From Metabacillus indicus LMG 22858 (lineage in GTDB: Bacteria; Bacillota; Bacilli; Bacillales; Bacillaceae), in the NCBI RefSeq assembly GCF_000708755.2, contig NZ_JGVU02000001.1, positions 492,694 to 556,693 of the forward strand: a DNA stretch of 64,000 bases. Direction: 5' to 3'. Made by a program: the position numbers and the translations under genes. Of this stretch, positions 8,630-16,923 are shown in pieces. The stretch's first letter is position 1. Every line of letters starts with the position of its first letter. The notes beneath the pieces are model-generated. The model was not told where the DNA came from and made no database searches. It was given only the letters and a program-made list of their open reading frames with translations.

Positions 8630-8781
8630 CAAAGAAGACACACAAAAGCAAAGAGAGCGGACAGCATAAAAAGCAGATGGATCCTGATCTGCTGAAAGAA
8701 GAGTTCGGCACTGAAATGGGCGATTATAATTCAGCAAAGTTTTTGGAGGCGGCATCATCCAAAAAGAAGACATGCAAATAA
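8626..8781 (+). CDS. Small hypothetical protein, 51 aa, coupled to the SASP-like gene
   Basis: It overlaps the preceding gene by four bases (ATGA), with AGGAGG upstream, indicating translational coupling. The 51-residue product starts MTKKTHKSKESG and is very lysine-rich at both ends. A central acidic stretch reads LLKEEFGTEMGDYNSA. EEFG recalls part of alpha/beta SASP cleavage sites but the match is too short to assign. A strong terminator begins in its stop codon. No family recognised. Confidence 0.55.
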   Translation: MTKKTHKSKESGQHKKQMDPDLLKEEFGTEMGDYNSAKFLEAASSKKKTCK

Positions 8782-8814
8782 AAGAAAAACCGCTCAGGGG
8801 AGCGGTTTTTCTTT
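8781..8814. terminator. Bidirectional terminator
   Basis: A 14-bp perfect stem (8781-8794 with 8801-8814) between the tiny-gene run and the converging radical-SAM gene. Confidence 0.88.
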
Positions 8815-8820
8815 GTTATG

Positions 8821-10587
8821 TCAGCTGACTTTATTATGGAGTTTGTTTTCTTGTACAGCATAGGAGCTTGCCGTCCGTGTAACTGGATCATAATGAACAA
8901 GCAGGATGCTCTCGCCGGGCAGCATTTCTCCGTTTCTCAAAAATGTATCCATGTCAAACGGCACCTTATCAAGAATCGTATGCTTATAAAGATCTTTTTC
9001 AGTGAAAGCTTTTTCCACAAATTCTTTTCCAAGCAGTGATGGCTGGGATAGAATCGCCTGATAAATCGTGCTGCGCTCTGACTTCGTCAGCATGTCGTTC
9101 CACCATGGCTTGCGCGGTTTATGTTTTTGAGAGGACAGATAGTCGTATTTCATAAATCCTTCTGCCATGTCAGCCTGTTCTTTATGAAGGACAGACAGGA
9201 ACTCATAAAGACGTTTAAATAAGTCTTCAAGCTGATGCCCGATTCGGACCCATCCCTGTTCGTCCCAGTAGGTACCGAATTGCTGGAAGAAATCAAACGG
9301 GGTCTCAAACACATTCTTGATCAGAAATTCGACCGTTGCATCCATCCTGTGATCATTCCAGTACTTCTCAAGCACATCTTCAACTTGTTTAATCTTCACG
9401 ATATCTTCAAAAGAAAGAACATTATTTTTCAGGATTTCATAAGGCGAGTGGTCCATGTACACATAGTCATGGTCGGCAGCGCGCAGCCGCAGCCCTGTGC
9501 CGCGCAGCATTTTCAAGAAGCCGAGCTGCAGCTCCTCAGGACGCATTTCAAATACATCATTAAATGTCTTTTTAAAGGATGTATAATCCTCCTCAGGAAG
9601 TCCGGCAATTAAATCAAGATGCTGGTCAATCTTTCCGCCTTCTTTAACCATTGTGACTGTCCTCGTAAGCTTGCTGAAATTCTGGCGTCTCATCACAAGA
9701 TCATTTGTCGCATCATTTGTGGACTGCACGCCGATCTCAAAACGGAAAAGTCCTTTTGGGGCATTGTCATTTAGAAACTGAATGACTTCAGGCCGCATAA
9801 TGTCGGCGGTTATTTCAAATTGAAAAACCGTTCCCGGCATATGCTCATCAATAAGAAACTGAAACATCTCCATCGCATAGCTTCTGCTGATGTTGAACGT
9901 CCTGTCAACGAACTTTATGGTTTTAGCGCCGTTTTGCATCAGGTAGCGGATGTCATCTTTCACTTTTTCACGGTCAAAATAACGGACGCCTACCTCGATG
10001 GAAGACAGACAGAACTGGCAGCTGAACGGACAGCCTCTGCTTGTTTCGATATAGGTAACCCGCTTTGAAAGGTGTGGAATGTCCTCTTCAAAACGAAAAG
10101 GAGAAGCAAGTTCAGCCAGATTGATTTTATTCCGCTGAGGATTGATCAGGACCTCGCCATGATTTCTGTAGGCAATTCCAGAGACATTCTTCATATTTTT
10201 GTCTGATTGAAGAGCAGTCAAAAATTGCTTGAACGTCTCTTCACCTTCGCCGATGACAATATAATCCGCTTCGGGTATGGATTCCATCCATTCTCTTGTG
10301 TCATACGTCACCTCGGGACCGCCGAGCACGATGATGAGGGAAGGATCGATTTTTTTCATCATTTTCATGATTTTAATGGTTTCTTCGATATTCCAAATAT
10401 AGCAGCTGAAACCAACAACATCAGGTTTCATGCGAAACAGATCGGTCACGACATTCATCGCCGGATCTTTAATTGTATATTCAGCAATGGCCACATCAAA
10501 GTCAGGCTGAGCATGTGCTTTCAGGCAGCGCAGGGCAAGACTTGTGTGGATGTATTTTGCGTTCAGCGTACTCAGTACAACGTTCAT
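8821..10587 (-). CDS. B12-binding radical SAM protein (DUF4080 family)
   Basis: A 588-residue enzyme with an N-terminal B12-binding Rossmann domain (about 1-130, including LGGPEVTYD). A radical SAM barrel carries the cluster motif GCPFSCQFC near residue 186. The C-terminal DUF4080-like region runs from about 370 on. Such enzymes use a [4Fe-4S] cluster, SAM and cobalamin for difficult methylations or rearrangements; the substrate of this clade is unknown. It is monocistronic with no biosynthetic neighbour to hint at a pathway. Start ATG behind AAGTGG. Confidence 0.85.
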   Translation of the reverse strand: MNVVLSTLNAKYIHTSLALRCLKAHAQPDFDVAIAEYTIKDPAMNVVTDLFRMKPDVVGFSCYIWNIEETIKIMKMMKKIDPSLIIVLGGPEVTYDTREWMESIPEADYIVIGEGEETFKQFLTALQSDKNMKNVSGIAYRNHGEVLINPQRNKINLAELASPFRFEEDIPHLSKRVTYIETSRGCPFSCQFCLSSIEVGVRYFDREKVKDDIRYLMQNGAKTIKFVDRTFNISRSYAMEMFQFLIDEHMPGTVFQFEITADIMRPEVIQFLNDNAPKGLFRFEIGVQSTNDATNDLVMRRQNFSKLTRTVTMVKEGGKIDQHLDLIAGLPEEDYTSFKKTFNDVFEMRPEELQLGFLKMLRGTGLRLRAADHDYVYMDHSPYEILKNNVLSFEDIVKIKQVEDVLEKYWNDHRMDATVEFLIKNVFETPFDFFQQFGTYWDEQGWVRIGHQLEDLFKRLYEFLSVLHKEQADMAEGFMKYDYLSSQKHKPRKPWWNDMLTKSERSTIYQAILSQPSLLGKEFVEKAFTEKDLYKHTILDKVPFDMDTFLRNGEMLPGESILLVHYDPVTRTASSYAVQENKLHNKVS

Positions 10588-10667
10588 TTATTAACACCAC
10601 TTCTAACATAATTTTTAATCCTATCTATTCTATCACATTTTATCCATAATAAAGCGACCTAAAAACA

Positions 10668-10696
10668 TGGAAAAACCCGCTGCACTAGCAGCGGGT
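10668..10696 (-). terminator. ykrP terminator
   Basis: A 9-bp stem ACCCGCTGC/GCAGCGGGT (10675-10696) with a T run on the minus strand. Confidence 0.8.
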
Positions 10697-10703
10697 CCTA
10701 TTT

Positions 10704-11750
10704 TTAGCGGTACTGCACCTTTTCTTCTCTGTTTTTGAAGAATTTGCGCAGATTTGTTGCTTTTAGCTCAATAATCGGCTGTGTAACAGTTTTAACAGCA
10801 TTTGTAGACAAGATGAACGTCAGAAGAACGGACAGAAGAACAATCAGTGTGACGCTCTGATAATCTTTAAGCCATTCGAGAGCCTCGCTGTTTCTGAAGG
10901 ATCTGACAATGAATCCGTGCAGCAGGTAAACGTAAAATGTCCGTGTTCCCCAATGTGTAAAGAAAAAGCGACTTTTAGGAATCAGGGAAAGAAAACTGAA
11001 TGTAAGGACAAATGTCAGTGTGTAAAACCCGAGACGGATCAGCCCGTCTTCAATGCCGACTCCGCCAAACTGGGAGTATGGTTTTGAACCAAACAGCCAC
11101 TCGTAGTCAAAATCCATAAAGAAATAGGCGGCGAAAACTGCCATCAGCATGGAAATTGATGCGAGGCGCACTTTTACTCCAGTCAGTCGTTTGAAGTGTG
11201 ATTTATCAAGATAGAACCCGACTAAAAACAGCGGGAAGAAGACAAACGTTCTTGACACACTCAAGTAATTGCTTGCTGAATCGACATAGCCAATTCCTAC
11301 TCCAAGCGCGATGGCGACAAGAATGGCTGCTCTCTTATCAAGCTTCGTATAGGCGAACAGGAAGAGATTCCAGAAAAACAAGCTCATCAGGAACCAAAGC
11401 GACCAGTGCGGATCGAGCGGATTGACGGCAAGAGCGCTTTCGGATTCAACAAGGAAGTAATAGACAGAGTAAATTCCCTGGAAAATCAAATACGGGATAA
11501 TCAGTTTTTTAAAGATTTTCTGAACATAGCCTTTTTTATTGTACCCTTTTGCAAAGAAGCCTGATATTAAGATAAAGGCAGGCATATGAAAGGTGTACAC
11601 AAATTTATAAACATTCAGCATAAACTCGTTATCATCAATAAATGAGCGAATAACATGACCAAACACAACAAGAATGATCAGAATAAATTTCGCATTATCG
11701 AAATAGCTTTCACGATTTTTCACAGTATCACCCATTTTCACAGAAGTCAT
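10704..11750 (-). CDS. ykrP: Membrane acyltransferase 3 family protein YkrP
   Basis: A 348-residue integral membrane protein with about ten hydrophobic segments. Near the start it has the family signature FDNAKFILIILVVFGH, whose His is the likely catalytic residue. Acyltransferase-3 proteins move acetyl or other acyl groups across or onto sugars and cell-wall polymers; the acceptor here is unknown. The start has GCAGGAG six bases upstream. Position beside kinE matches B. subtilis ykrP. Confidence 0.85.
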   Translation of the reverse strand: MTSVKMGDTVKNRESYFDNAKFILIILVVFGHVIRSFIDDNEFMLNVYKFVYTFHMPAFILISGFFAKGYNKKGYVQKIFKKLIIPYLIFQGIYSVYYFLVESESALAVNPLDPHWSLWFLMSLFFWNLFLFAYTKLDKRAAILVAIALGVGIGYVDSASNYLSVSRTFVFFPLFLVGFYLDKSHFKRLTGVKVRLASISMLMAVFAAYFFMDFDYEWLFGSKPYSQFGGVGIEDGLIRLGFYTLTFVLTFSFLSLIPKSRFFFTHWGTRTFYVYLLHGFIVRSFRNSEALEWLKDYQSVTLIVLLSVLLTFILSTNAVKTVTQPIIELKATNLRKFFKNREEKVQYR

Positions 11751-11973
11751 TAAAGGCTCCTGCAGTTAGTTTTCCCATAAGGGATATTACTACCCTTTGT
11801 ACCCTTTCTTAAAAGAGTTTAAAACAGCCAAATAGCAATATAGCTGTTTTTAAAGGGATTGTAAAGAAGTTGTAAGGTGCATGTAAAAAGAACAAATTTT
11901 TGCATTCTTCCATGATTCCTCCTTTTTGCATAGGTCCTTAGCAATAAAATTGTCAAATCAGGTAAAACGGTGA

Positions 11974-11998
11974 AGGACTATTCAGTATTCTGTAGAAT
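11974..11998 (+). promoter_or_regulatory. Candidate sigma-H promoter of kinE
   Basis: AGGACTA at 11974-11980 and GAATTA at 11995-12000 are 21 bases apart from box start to box start, the spacing I recall for the sigma-H promoter of spoVG. Both fit the sigma-H boxes (AGGAWWW and GAAT). The rest of 11751-12045 shows no gene. A TGTCAAA at 11951-11957 is one mismatch from a Spo0A box core. Confidence 0.55.
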
Positions 11999-12045
11999 TA
12001 CAGGGGAGATGAAAATTTGCCCGTCGGCAAGGAGCGGAATGATGC

Positions 12046-14235
12046 ATGAGCAAAGTAATGAATGAATGTGAAGTGACGTCATTGCAGGAGCAGATCACGA
12101 TATTGAAAGAAGAAAATAAGCGGCTTGCAGAAGAGAGCCGTCAGCAGGAATTGATTATTGAAAGTGCGATGGAAGCGATCATCATCCTTGATGAATCGTT
12201 TCATTTTATAGATTGCAACAAATCTGCCTGTCATCTTTTTCAGCTGGATAAGCAGGAAATGAGCAAAAGAAAGATGTGTGATTTTCTTTCACTTGTTCCC
12301 CACCAGCAGCTGCTGAATCAAGTGGACGAGCTTCGTGACAGGGATCAAATAGAAGATGAACTGATTATCAAGCTTGACAACGGCCAGGTGAAATTTATTG
12401 AACTGTCCATTAAGAAAAATGCACTCGGAACCCGGCATCTTGCTCTTATGAGGGATATATCCTCCAACAAAATGCTTGAGCGGGAACGGACGATCAACGA
12501 ACAGCTCTTTAAAGATCTGTTTCACAGGGCGGTAGACGGCATCGTCATATTTGACGGGAGCGGCCAGTTTATTGATGCGAACGGCTCGTTTTGTCTGAAT
12601 TTTGAAATAGATAAAAACAGCCTGGGCTCATTTAAGCTAGAGGATTTTGTTGAGCACCAGAATCAGTTTAAACTTGATAAGCTCTGGTCTATTTTAAATG
12701 AAGGAGGCAGGGCAAAAGGTGAAATGCCTGTGACGCTTTTGTCAGGGCGCAGAAAAGTATTTGAATTTACATCCACCTCCAATGTGCTCAGCGGGTTCAA
12801 CATGGCCATTATGAGGGATATCACGGAAAAGCGGAATATGGAAATGAAACTGTTCAAAAGCGAGGAACGTTTCAGGGAAATATTTGAAAATGCAATAGAT
12901 GCCATTATTATCTGGAACAATGACGGGCGGATCATCAGCGCCAATCAGTCAGCCTGCAGAACGTTTGAGCTTTCAATGGAAAACCTGATCAGCAGCAGCA
13001 TTTTTGATTTTATGGATCTCAGTGAATCCAAATTCAGGACAGTCAAAAAAGAATATGTAAAATCAGGAGCTATTCGCGAGGAGCTCTTGTTTTATATGCC
13101 GAACGGCCAGTGCAAGCAGCTGGAATTCACATCTAAAATGGATGTAACGGACGGGCATCATCTGACTATTCTCCGGAACGTTAGCGACCGAAAGCAAATG
13201 GAAAAAGAATTAAGGGAAAGCGAACAGAAATTCAGGAAAATTTTCAACGGGGCAATGGACGGCATTGTACTGATCGATGACAATTACACCATTATTGACG
13301 CCAATCAGGCAGCAGGAAAAATCCTCGAGATCCCTCTTGAGGACATCCATAAGTACAATCTGCATGAGCTCATTTCCTATGATAAAATGGAAGGCAGCGC
13401 CATGTATCTCATGGACGAAATGACAGAGGAAATTCCATTTAAACTCCAGAACAACAAAGAAAAAATTCTTGAATTTTCATTAAAACGGCATATTATCGAA
13501 AACATGAACCTGGCTATTTTCAGAGACGTTACGGAGAAGAAGGAGCTTGAAGAACGGCTCCGCAAATCTGACACGCTGAGCGTTGTCGGAGAGCTTGCAG
13601 CAGGGATTGCGCACGAAATCCGAAACCCGATGACGGCTTTAAAGGGTTTTATCCAGCTGCTTGAGGCGAATGTGAAAGAAGACTTTTCCATGTATTTTAA
13701 CGTGATTACATCTGAACTGAGCCGGATTGAATCCATCATTACAGAATTTCTCATACTCGCAAAGCCGCAGGCCATTTCCTATCAGGAAAAAGATGTCGTG
13801 ACCATAATGAAGGAAACAATCGATCTTTTGAACGCTCAGGCTATATTGGTCAATGTGCAGATCGAGCTTTTTCATAATGGCTGCGTGCCTCATGTATACT
13901 GCGAGCCGAATCAGCTCAAGCAGGTCTTTATCAATATTTTAAAAAATGCGATTGAGGTTATGCCGTCAGGCGGTACAATCCAGGTCAATATATCCCTGAA
14001 AAACGAAGATGAACTTCATATTTCGATTATTGACGAGGGGTCAGGCATTCCTGAAGACAAAATCAAGCGCCTCGGGGAACCTTTTTATACAACGAAAGAC
14101 AGGGGAACTGGACTCGGCCTAATGGTAAGCTACAAAATCATCGAAGAGCACTGCGGAAAAGTGGAGGTTGAAAGCGAAGTCGGAAAAGGCACAGCTTTTC
14201 ATATCAGCCTGCCGCTTCATCAGACATCATGCTGA
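12046..14235 (+). CDS. kinE: Multi-PAS sporulation sensor histidine kinase KinE
   Basis: A 729-residue cytosolic kinase with an N-terminal coiled coil (residues 8-40) and four PAS repeats (about 40-500). Each PAS repeat ends in the LxxMRDIxxxK/RDVTEKK-type boundary. The HisKA domain has phospho-acceptor motif AHEIRNP near residue 523, and an HATPase_c domain with N and G boxes follows. There is no membrane segment. Kinases of this group feed phosphate into the Spo0F-Spo0B-Spo0A relay. Position between ykrP and ogt is that of B. subtilis kinE. AAGGAG lies 11 bases upstream of the ATG, slightly far. A sigma-H promoter candidate precedes it. Confidence 0.88.
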   Translation: MSKVMNECEVTSLQEQITILKEENKRLAEESRQQELIIESAMEAIIILDESFHFIDCNKSACHLFQLDKQEMSKRKMCDFLSLVPHQQLLNQVDELRDRDQIEDELIIKLDNGQVKFIELSIKKNALGTRHLALMRDISSNKMLERERTINEQLFKDLFHRAVDGIVIFDGSGQFIDANGSFCLNFEIDKNSLGSFKLEDFVEHQNQFKLDKLWSILNEGGRAKGEMPVTLLSGRRKVFEFTSTSNVLSGFNMAIMRDITEKRNMEMKLFKSEERFREIFENAIDAIIIWNNDGRIISANQSACRTFELSMENLISSSIFDFMDLSESKFRTVKKEYVKSGAIREELLFYMPNGQCKQLEFTSKMDVTDGHHLTILRNVSDRKQMEKELRESEQKFRKIFNGAMDGIVLIDDNYTIIDANQAAGKILEIPLEDIHKYNLHELISYDKMEGSAMYLMDEMTEEIPFKLQNNKEKILEFSLKRHIIENMNLAIFRDVTEKKELEERLRKSDTLSVVGELAAGIAHEIRNPMTALKGFIQLLEANVKEDFSMYFNVITSELSRIESIITEFLILAKPQAISYQEKDVVTIMKETIDLLNAQAILVNVQIELFHNGCVPHVYCEPNQLKQVFINILKNAIEVMPSGGTIQVNISLKNEDELHISIIDEGSGIPEDKIKRLGEPFYTTKDRGTGLGLMVSYKIIEEHCGKVEVESEVGKGTAFHISLPLHQTSC

Positions 14236-14247
14236 AAGGAAGACATC

Positions 14248-14742
14248 ATGAACGCATATAAATCAGTCAGCACGCCAATGGGAATTCTCCGCATAACATC
14301 AGACGGAACGTATATAACGAATCTCTTTTTAATGGAAGAACACCTGCATGATTTCATGGAAAAAAATCAGGTGCAGGAGAGCAGCGAAGACCCGCTCCTC
14401 AATAAAGCAGAGAAGCAGCTGAATGAATATTTTGCAGGCACCAGAAAAGACTTCAGCCTGCCTCTGAAGCAAAAGGGAACAGCCTTTCAGGAAAAGGTGT
14501 GGCAGGCGCTCACTGAAATTCCTTATGGCACTTCCTGCACGTATCAGGCCATCGCTGTAAAGACAGGCAACCCAAAAGCTGTCCGCGCAGTCGGACAGGC
14601 CAACAGAAAAAATAATCTTCCCATCATTGTGCCTTGCCACCGGGTAATTGGAGCAAACGGCCGTATGACGGGGTATGCAGGAGCGAATGTCCATTTAAAG
14701 CAAGTGCTGCTGGACCTGGAAAAAATACCATATAAAATGTAG
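14248..14742 (+). CDS. ogt: Methylated-DNA--protein-cysteine methyltransferase
   Basis: A 164-residue suicide DNA-repair protein that takes the methyl group from O6-methylguanine onto its own cysteine. The active site IVPCHRVIG is intact (Cys near residue 130) and is preceded by the helix-turn-helix region with the arginine finger. The gene starts 12 bases after kinE with an AAGGA site, so the two are probably co-transcribed, as in B. subtilis. Confidence 0.93.
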   Translation: MNAYKSVSTPMGILRITSDGTYITNLFLMEEHLHDFMEKNQVQESSEDPLLNKAEKQLNEYFAGTRKDFSLPLKQKGTAFQEKVWQALTEIPYGTSCTYQAIAVKTGNPKAVRAVGQANRKNNLPIIVPCHRVIGANGRMTGYAGANVHLKQVLLDLEKIPYKM

Positions 14743-14831
14743 GTTTGCTTGTCACTTTTTAGCCTTCGCGACATATCATTTGATAAGGGTAAAAAAGTTG
14801 CTTAAGGGCAAATTGGAAGGGCGGGCTTAAA

Positions 14832-14939
14832 ATGTGGAAAAGGCCGAATAAACTTGCATTTTATACGAGTCTCCTGACTGCCATGCATGTGCTGACAGAA
14901 GAACAGAAAAAGCTGATTTTAACTGATAAGAACAGATAA
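14832..14939 (+). CDS. Possible 35-aa small protein
   Basis: An ATG-to-TAA frame encoding 35 residues, starting [20 protein letters not shown] and ending in a polar [13 protein letters not shown] tail. A purine-rich GGAAGGGCGGG lies just upstream, a little far from the ATG. A hairpin begins five bases after the stop, which supports a discrete unit. I recognise no family; it could be spurious. Confidence 0.42.
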   Translation: MWKRPNKLAFYTSLLTAMHVLTEEQKKLILTDKNR

Positions 14940-14943
14940 AGTG

Positions 14944-14972
14944 AAAAGGAGTTCAAGCGATGAACTCCTTTT
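14944..14972 (+). terminator. Hairpin after the 35-aa ORF
   Basis: A perfect 12-bp stem (14944-14955 with 14961-14972), five-base loop, ending in TTTT. It lies inside an in-frame N-terminal extension of the next gene, which argues that the dioxygenase starts further downstream. Confidence 0.6.
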
Positions 14973-15003
14973 GCATGAGGAGAATTGGGGCGGGGGGGAA
15001 ATC

Positions 15004-15834
15004 ATGAAAGATCCAAAAGACGAAAAAGGGATACATACCGATTTCAGCAGCCGGATGACATACGGGGAATATTTGAGTCTCGGACAGCTGCTTGGCAGTC
15101 AGAACCGATTATCTGGCCATCATGATGAAATGCTGTTTATCATTATCCATCAAGTCAGCGAATTATGGATGAAGCTGATTCTGCATGAGCTGCAGGCGAG
15201 CATACAGGCAATCGAAGATGGAAACCTGTCGATGGCATTTAAAATGCTTGCCCGCGTCTCAAAAATCCAGTCACAGATTATCGAATCCTGGGACGTGCTT
15301 TCTACATTAACGCCGTCTGAATATGTGCAGTTCCGCGACAAGCTTGGCCAGGCTTCAGGATTTCAGTCCCATCAGTACAGACTGATTGAATTTGCCCTCG
15401 GCTATAAAACCACGCATGTTCTGGAAATTTACAAAAAAGATGAAGGGCTGCACAGCGAGCTGTCAAAAGCCCTTAACAGCCCAAGCATTTATGATGTTTC
15501 AATTCAGGCACTTGCTAAAGCAGGGCTTCCAATTAAAGATGAGATTCTGAACAGAGATCATTCACTGACCTATAAAGGTGATGCATCCGTAGAGGAAGCA
15601 TGGCTGGAAGTATACCGGAACCCCGGTACCTACTGGGATTTATATGAGCTTGCTGAGAAATTGATTGATATTGAGGACTGGCTTCAGCAATGGCGTTTCC
15701 GCCACATGAAAACAGTCGAACGAATCATTGGATTTAAAAAAGGAACAGGCGGCTCTTCAGGTGTCACCTACTTAAAAAAAGTACTCGATCACCGTTTTTT
15801 CCCCGAACTGTGGGATATCCGGACAAAATTATGA
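15004..15834 (+). CDS. kynA: Tryptophan 2,3-dioxygenase
   Basis: A 276-residue heme enzyme that opens the indole ring of tryptophan to N-formylkynurenine, the first step of the kynurenine pathway. Family signatures include [34 protein letters not shown] and SGFQSHQYR. The ATG after a GGGGGGG ribosome site gives the usual family length; an upstream in-frame start at 14941 would run through the preceding hairpin. No kynB or kynU is adjacent. It lies in the ogt-mtnA interval, where B. subtilis has no such gene, so it is accessory. Confidence 0.92.
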   Translation: MKDPKDEKGIHTDFSSRMTYGEYLSLGQLLGSQNRLSGHHDEMLFIIIHQVSELWMKLILHELQASIQAIEDGNLSMAFKMLARVSKIQSQIIESWDVLSTLTPSEYVQFRDKLGQASGFQSHQYRLIEFALGYKTTHVLEIYKKDEGLHSELSKALNSPSIYDVSIQALAKAGLPIKDEILNRDHSLTYKGDASVEEAWLEVYRNPGTYWDLYELAEKLIDIEDWLQQWRFRHMKTVERIIGFKKGTGGSSGVTYLKKVLDHRFFPELWDIRTKL

Positions 15835-15842
15835 TGACATGG

Positions 15843-15870
15843 TCCCAAGCTGAATGCTTGGGATTTTTTT
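15843..15870 (+). terminator. kynA terminator
   Basis: An 8-bp stem TCCCAAGC/GCTTGGGA, five-base loop and seven T. Confidence 0.88.
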
Positions 15871-15882
15871 ATTTGCGGTTGT

Positions 15883-16222
15883 GCTGTAGGCATCGTTTAA
15901 GAGCACTTATGGGTCCGGGCTAAATGTAGTTCGTGTTGAAAAAGTTGGTTAAGAACACTTGCGCGCCGGTGCCACTTACAATTGGTGGTGCAAACATCGT
16001 TTAAGAGCACTTTCGTATTGATGTGAATCGGAATTCTTGTTGCAAATCTCGTTTAAGAACACTTTGGTCTTGCTGTGAATCGGAGTTCTTGTTGCAAACA
16101 TCGTTTAAGAGCACTTTGGTCTTGCTGTGAATGCGAGTTCTTGTTGCAAACATCGTTTAAGAGCACTTTCGACTTGCTGTGAATGGGAGTTCTTGTTGTA
16201 AACATCGTTTAAGTGCACTTAC
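15883..16222. repeat. Tandem repeat, seven units of exactly 52 bp
   Basis: The motif (C)GTTTAAG occurs with its last base at 15901, 15953, 16005, 16057, 16109, 16161 and 16213, an unbroken 52-bp period. The inner units share TGCAAACATCGTTTAAGAGC followed by ACTTT; the first two and the last diverge, as expected for an array decaying from its ends. There are no unique spacers, so it is not CRISPR, and no reading frame fits. It lies after the kynA terminator and before the next promoter, so it is probably little transcribed. Confidence 0.9.
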
Positions 16223-16262
16223 CCTCCTCCCCGGCAAGGCCGCAAGATTTTCAAAAACCTGA

Positions 16263-16317
16263 TTGACAGAAATATCTAATTCGATTATCATCTAATTAGA
16301 TAATAATCGAATTAGAT
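16263..16317 (+). promoter_or_regulatory. Promoter and palindromic operator of the ArsR-family gene
   Basis: TTGACA (16263-16268), a 17-bp spacer and TATCAT (16286-16291) form a strong sigma-A promoter. A 15-bp perfect inverted repeat (16274-16288 with 16303-16317) covers the -10 and start region. Between its arms lies a further 12-bp palindrome, ATCTAATTAGAT. This is a convincing autorepression site for the regulator that follows. Confidence 0.78.
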
Positions 16318-16331
16318 GGAGGGGAACAACT

Positions 16332-16913
16332 ATACAGCTCAGCAAACTTGTCACATTTCACAAAGTAATGGGAGATGCCACACGCATCCGCATTCTGGCT
16401 CTTTTGGCGAAAAGCCCTAAAAACGGGCAGGCGCTGGCCGGAATACTGGGTTTGACGCCGCCTACCATCACACATCATTTAGCGAAACTAAGGGAGACAG
16501 GCGTTGTCACTGAAAAACGGGTAAAAAACACCGTCTATTTTCAGGTGAACGAAAAGCTGCTGCAGCAGCTTTCACTTGGGATGATGGAAATTGTCACTGG
16601 AAAAGGGGAGCTTGAGATGAATCAGGAAAAAACGGGTGAACATGCGAGAATTCTGGGGAACTATTTAACAAAAGATGGAAAATTAAAAACCATTCCGCCG
16701 CAGCGGAAAAGAAGGCTTATTGTTTTATATCACTTGGCTAAAGAATTTGAGCCGGGAAGAAAATATCCGGAAAAAGAGATCAATGACATCATAAAAAAAT
16801 ACCACGAAGATTTTGCGACGATCAGGCGGGAATTTATAGTGAATCATATGATGTACCGCGAGAACAGCATCTATGAACTGAACCCTAAAGAGCTTTGGGC
16901 GAAGATTGAATAG
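16332..16913 (+). CDS. ArsR-family regulator with DUF2087 domain
   Basis: A winged-helix repressor (N-terminal 95 residues, with DATRIRILALLA and TPPTITHHLAKLRETG) fused to a C-terminal DUF2087 domain (about 110-185, with IPPQRKRRLIVLYHLAKEF). No cysteine pair for metal sensing is seen. The frame reads IQLSKLVTFHKVMGDATR upstream of the first ATG (16368). The ribosome site GGAGGGG stands exactly seven bases before an ATA at 16332, with no ATG, GTG or TTG in between. I therefore mark ATA as the likely start. It overlaps functionally with a strong palindromic operator and precedes an acetyltransferase. Confidence 0.8.
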   Translation: MQLSKLVTFHKVMGDATRIRILALLAKSPKNGQALAGILGLTPPTITHHLAKLRETGVVTEKRVKNTVYFQVNEKLLQQLSLGMMEIVTGKGELEMNQEKTGEHARILGNYLTKDGKLKTIPPQRKRRLIVLYHLAKEFEPGRKYPEKEINDIIKKYHEDFATIRREFIVNHMMYRENSIYELNPKELWAKIE

Positions 16914-16923
16914 GGGGCATTGT

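Noticed and set aside
14941..15003. N-terminal 21 residues of the tryptophan dioxygenase
   Set aside because: The stretch contains a perfect hairpin, has no ribosome site, and the 276-residue version has the normal family length.
15883..16222. CRISPR array
   Set aside because: Whole 52-bp units repeat head to tail with no unique spacers, and no cas gene is present.
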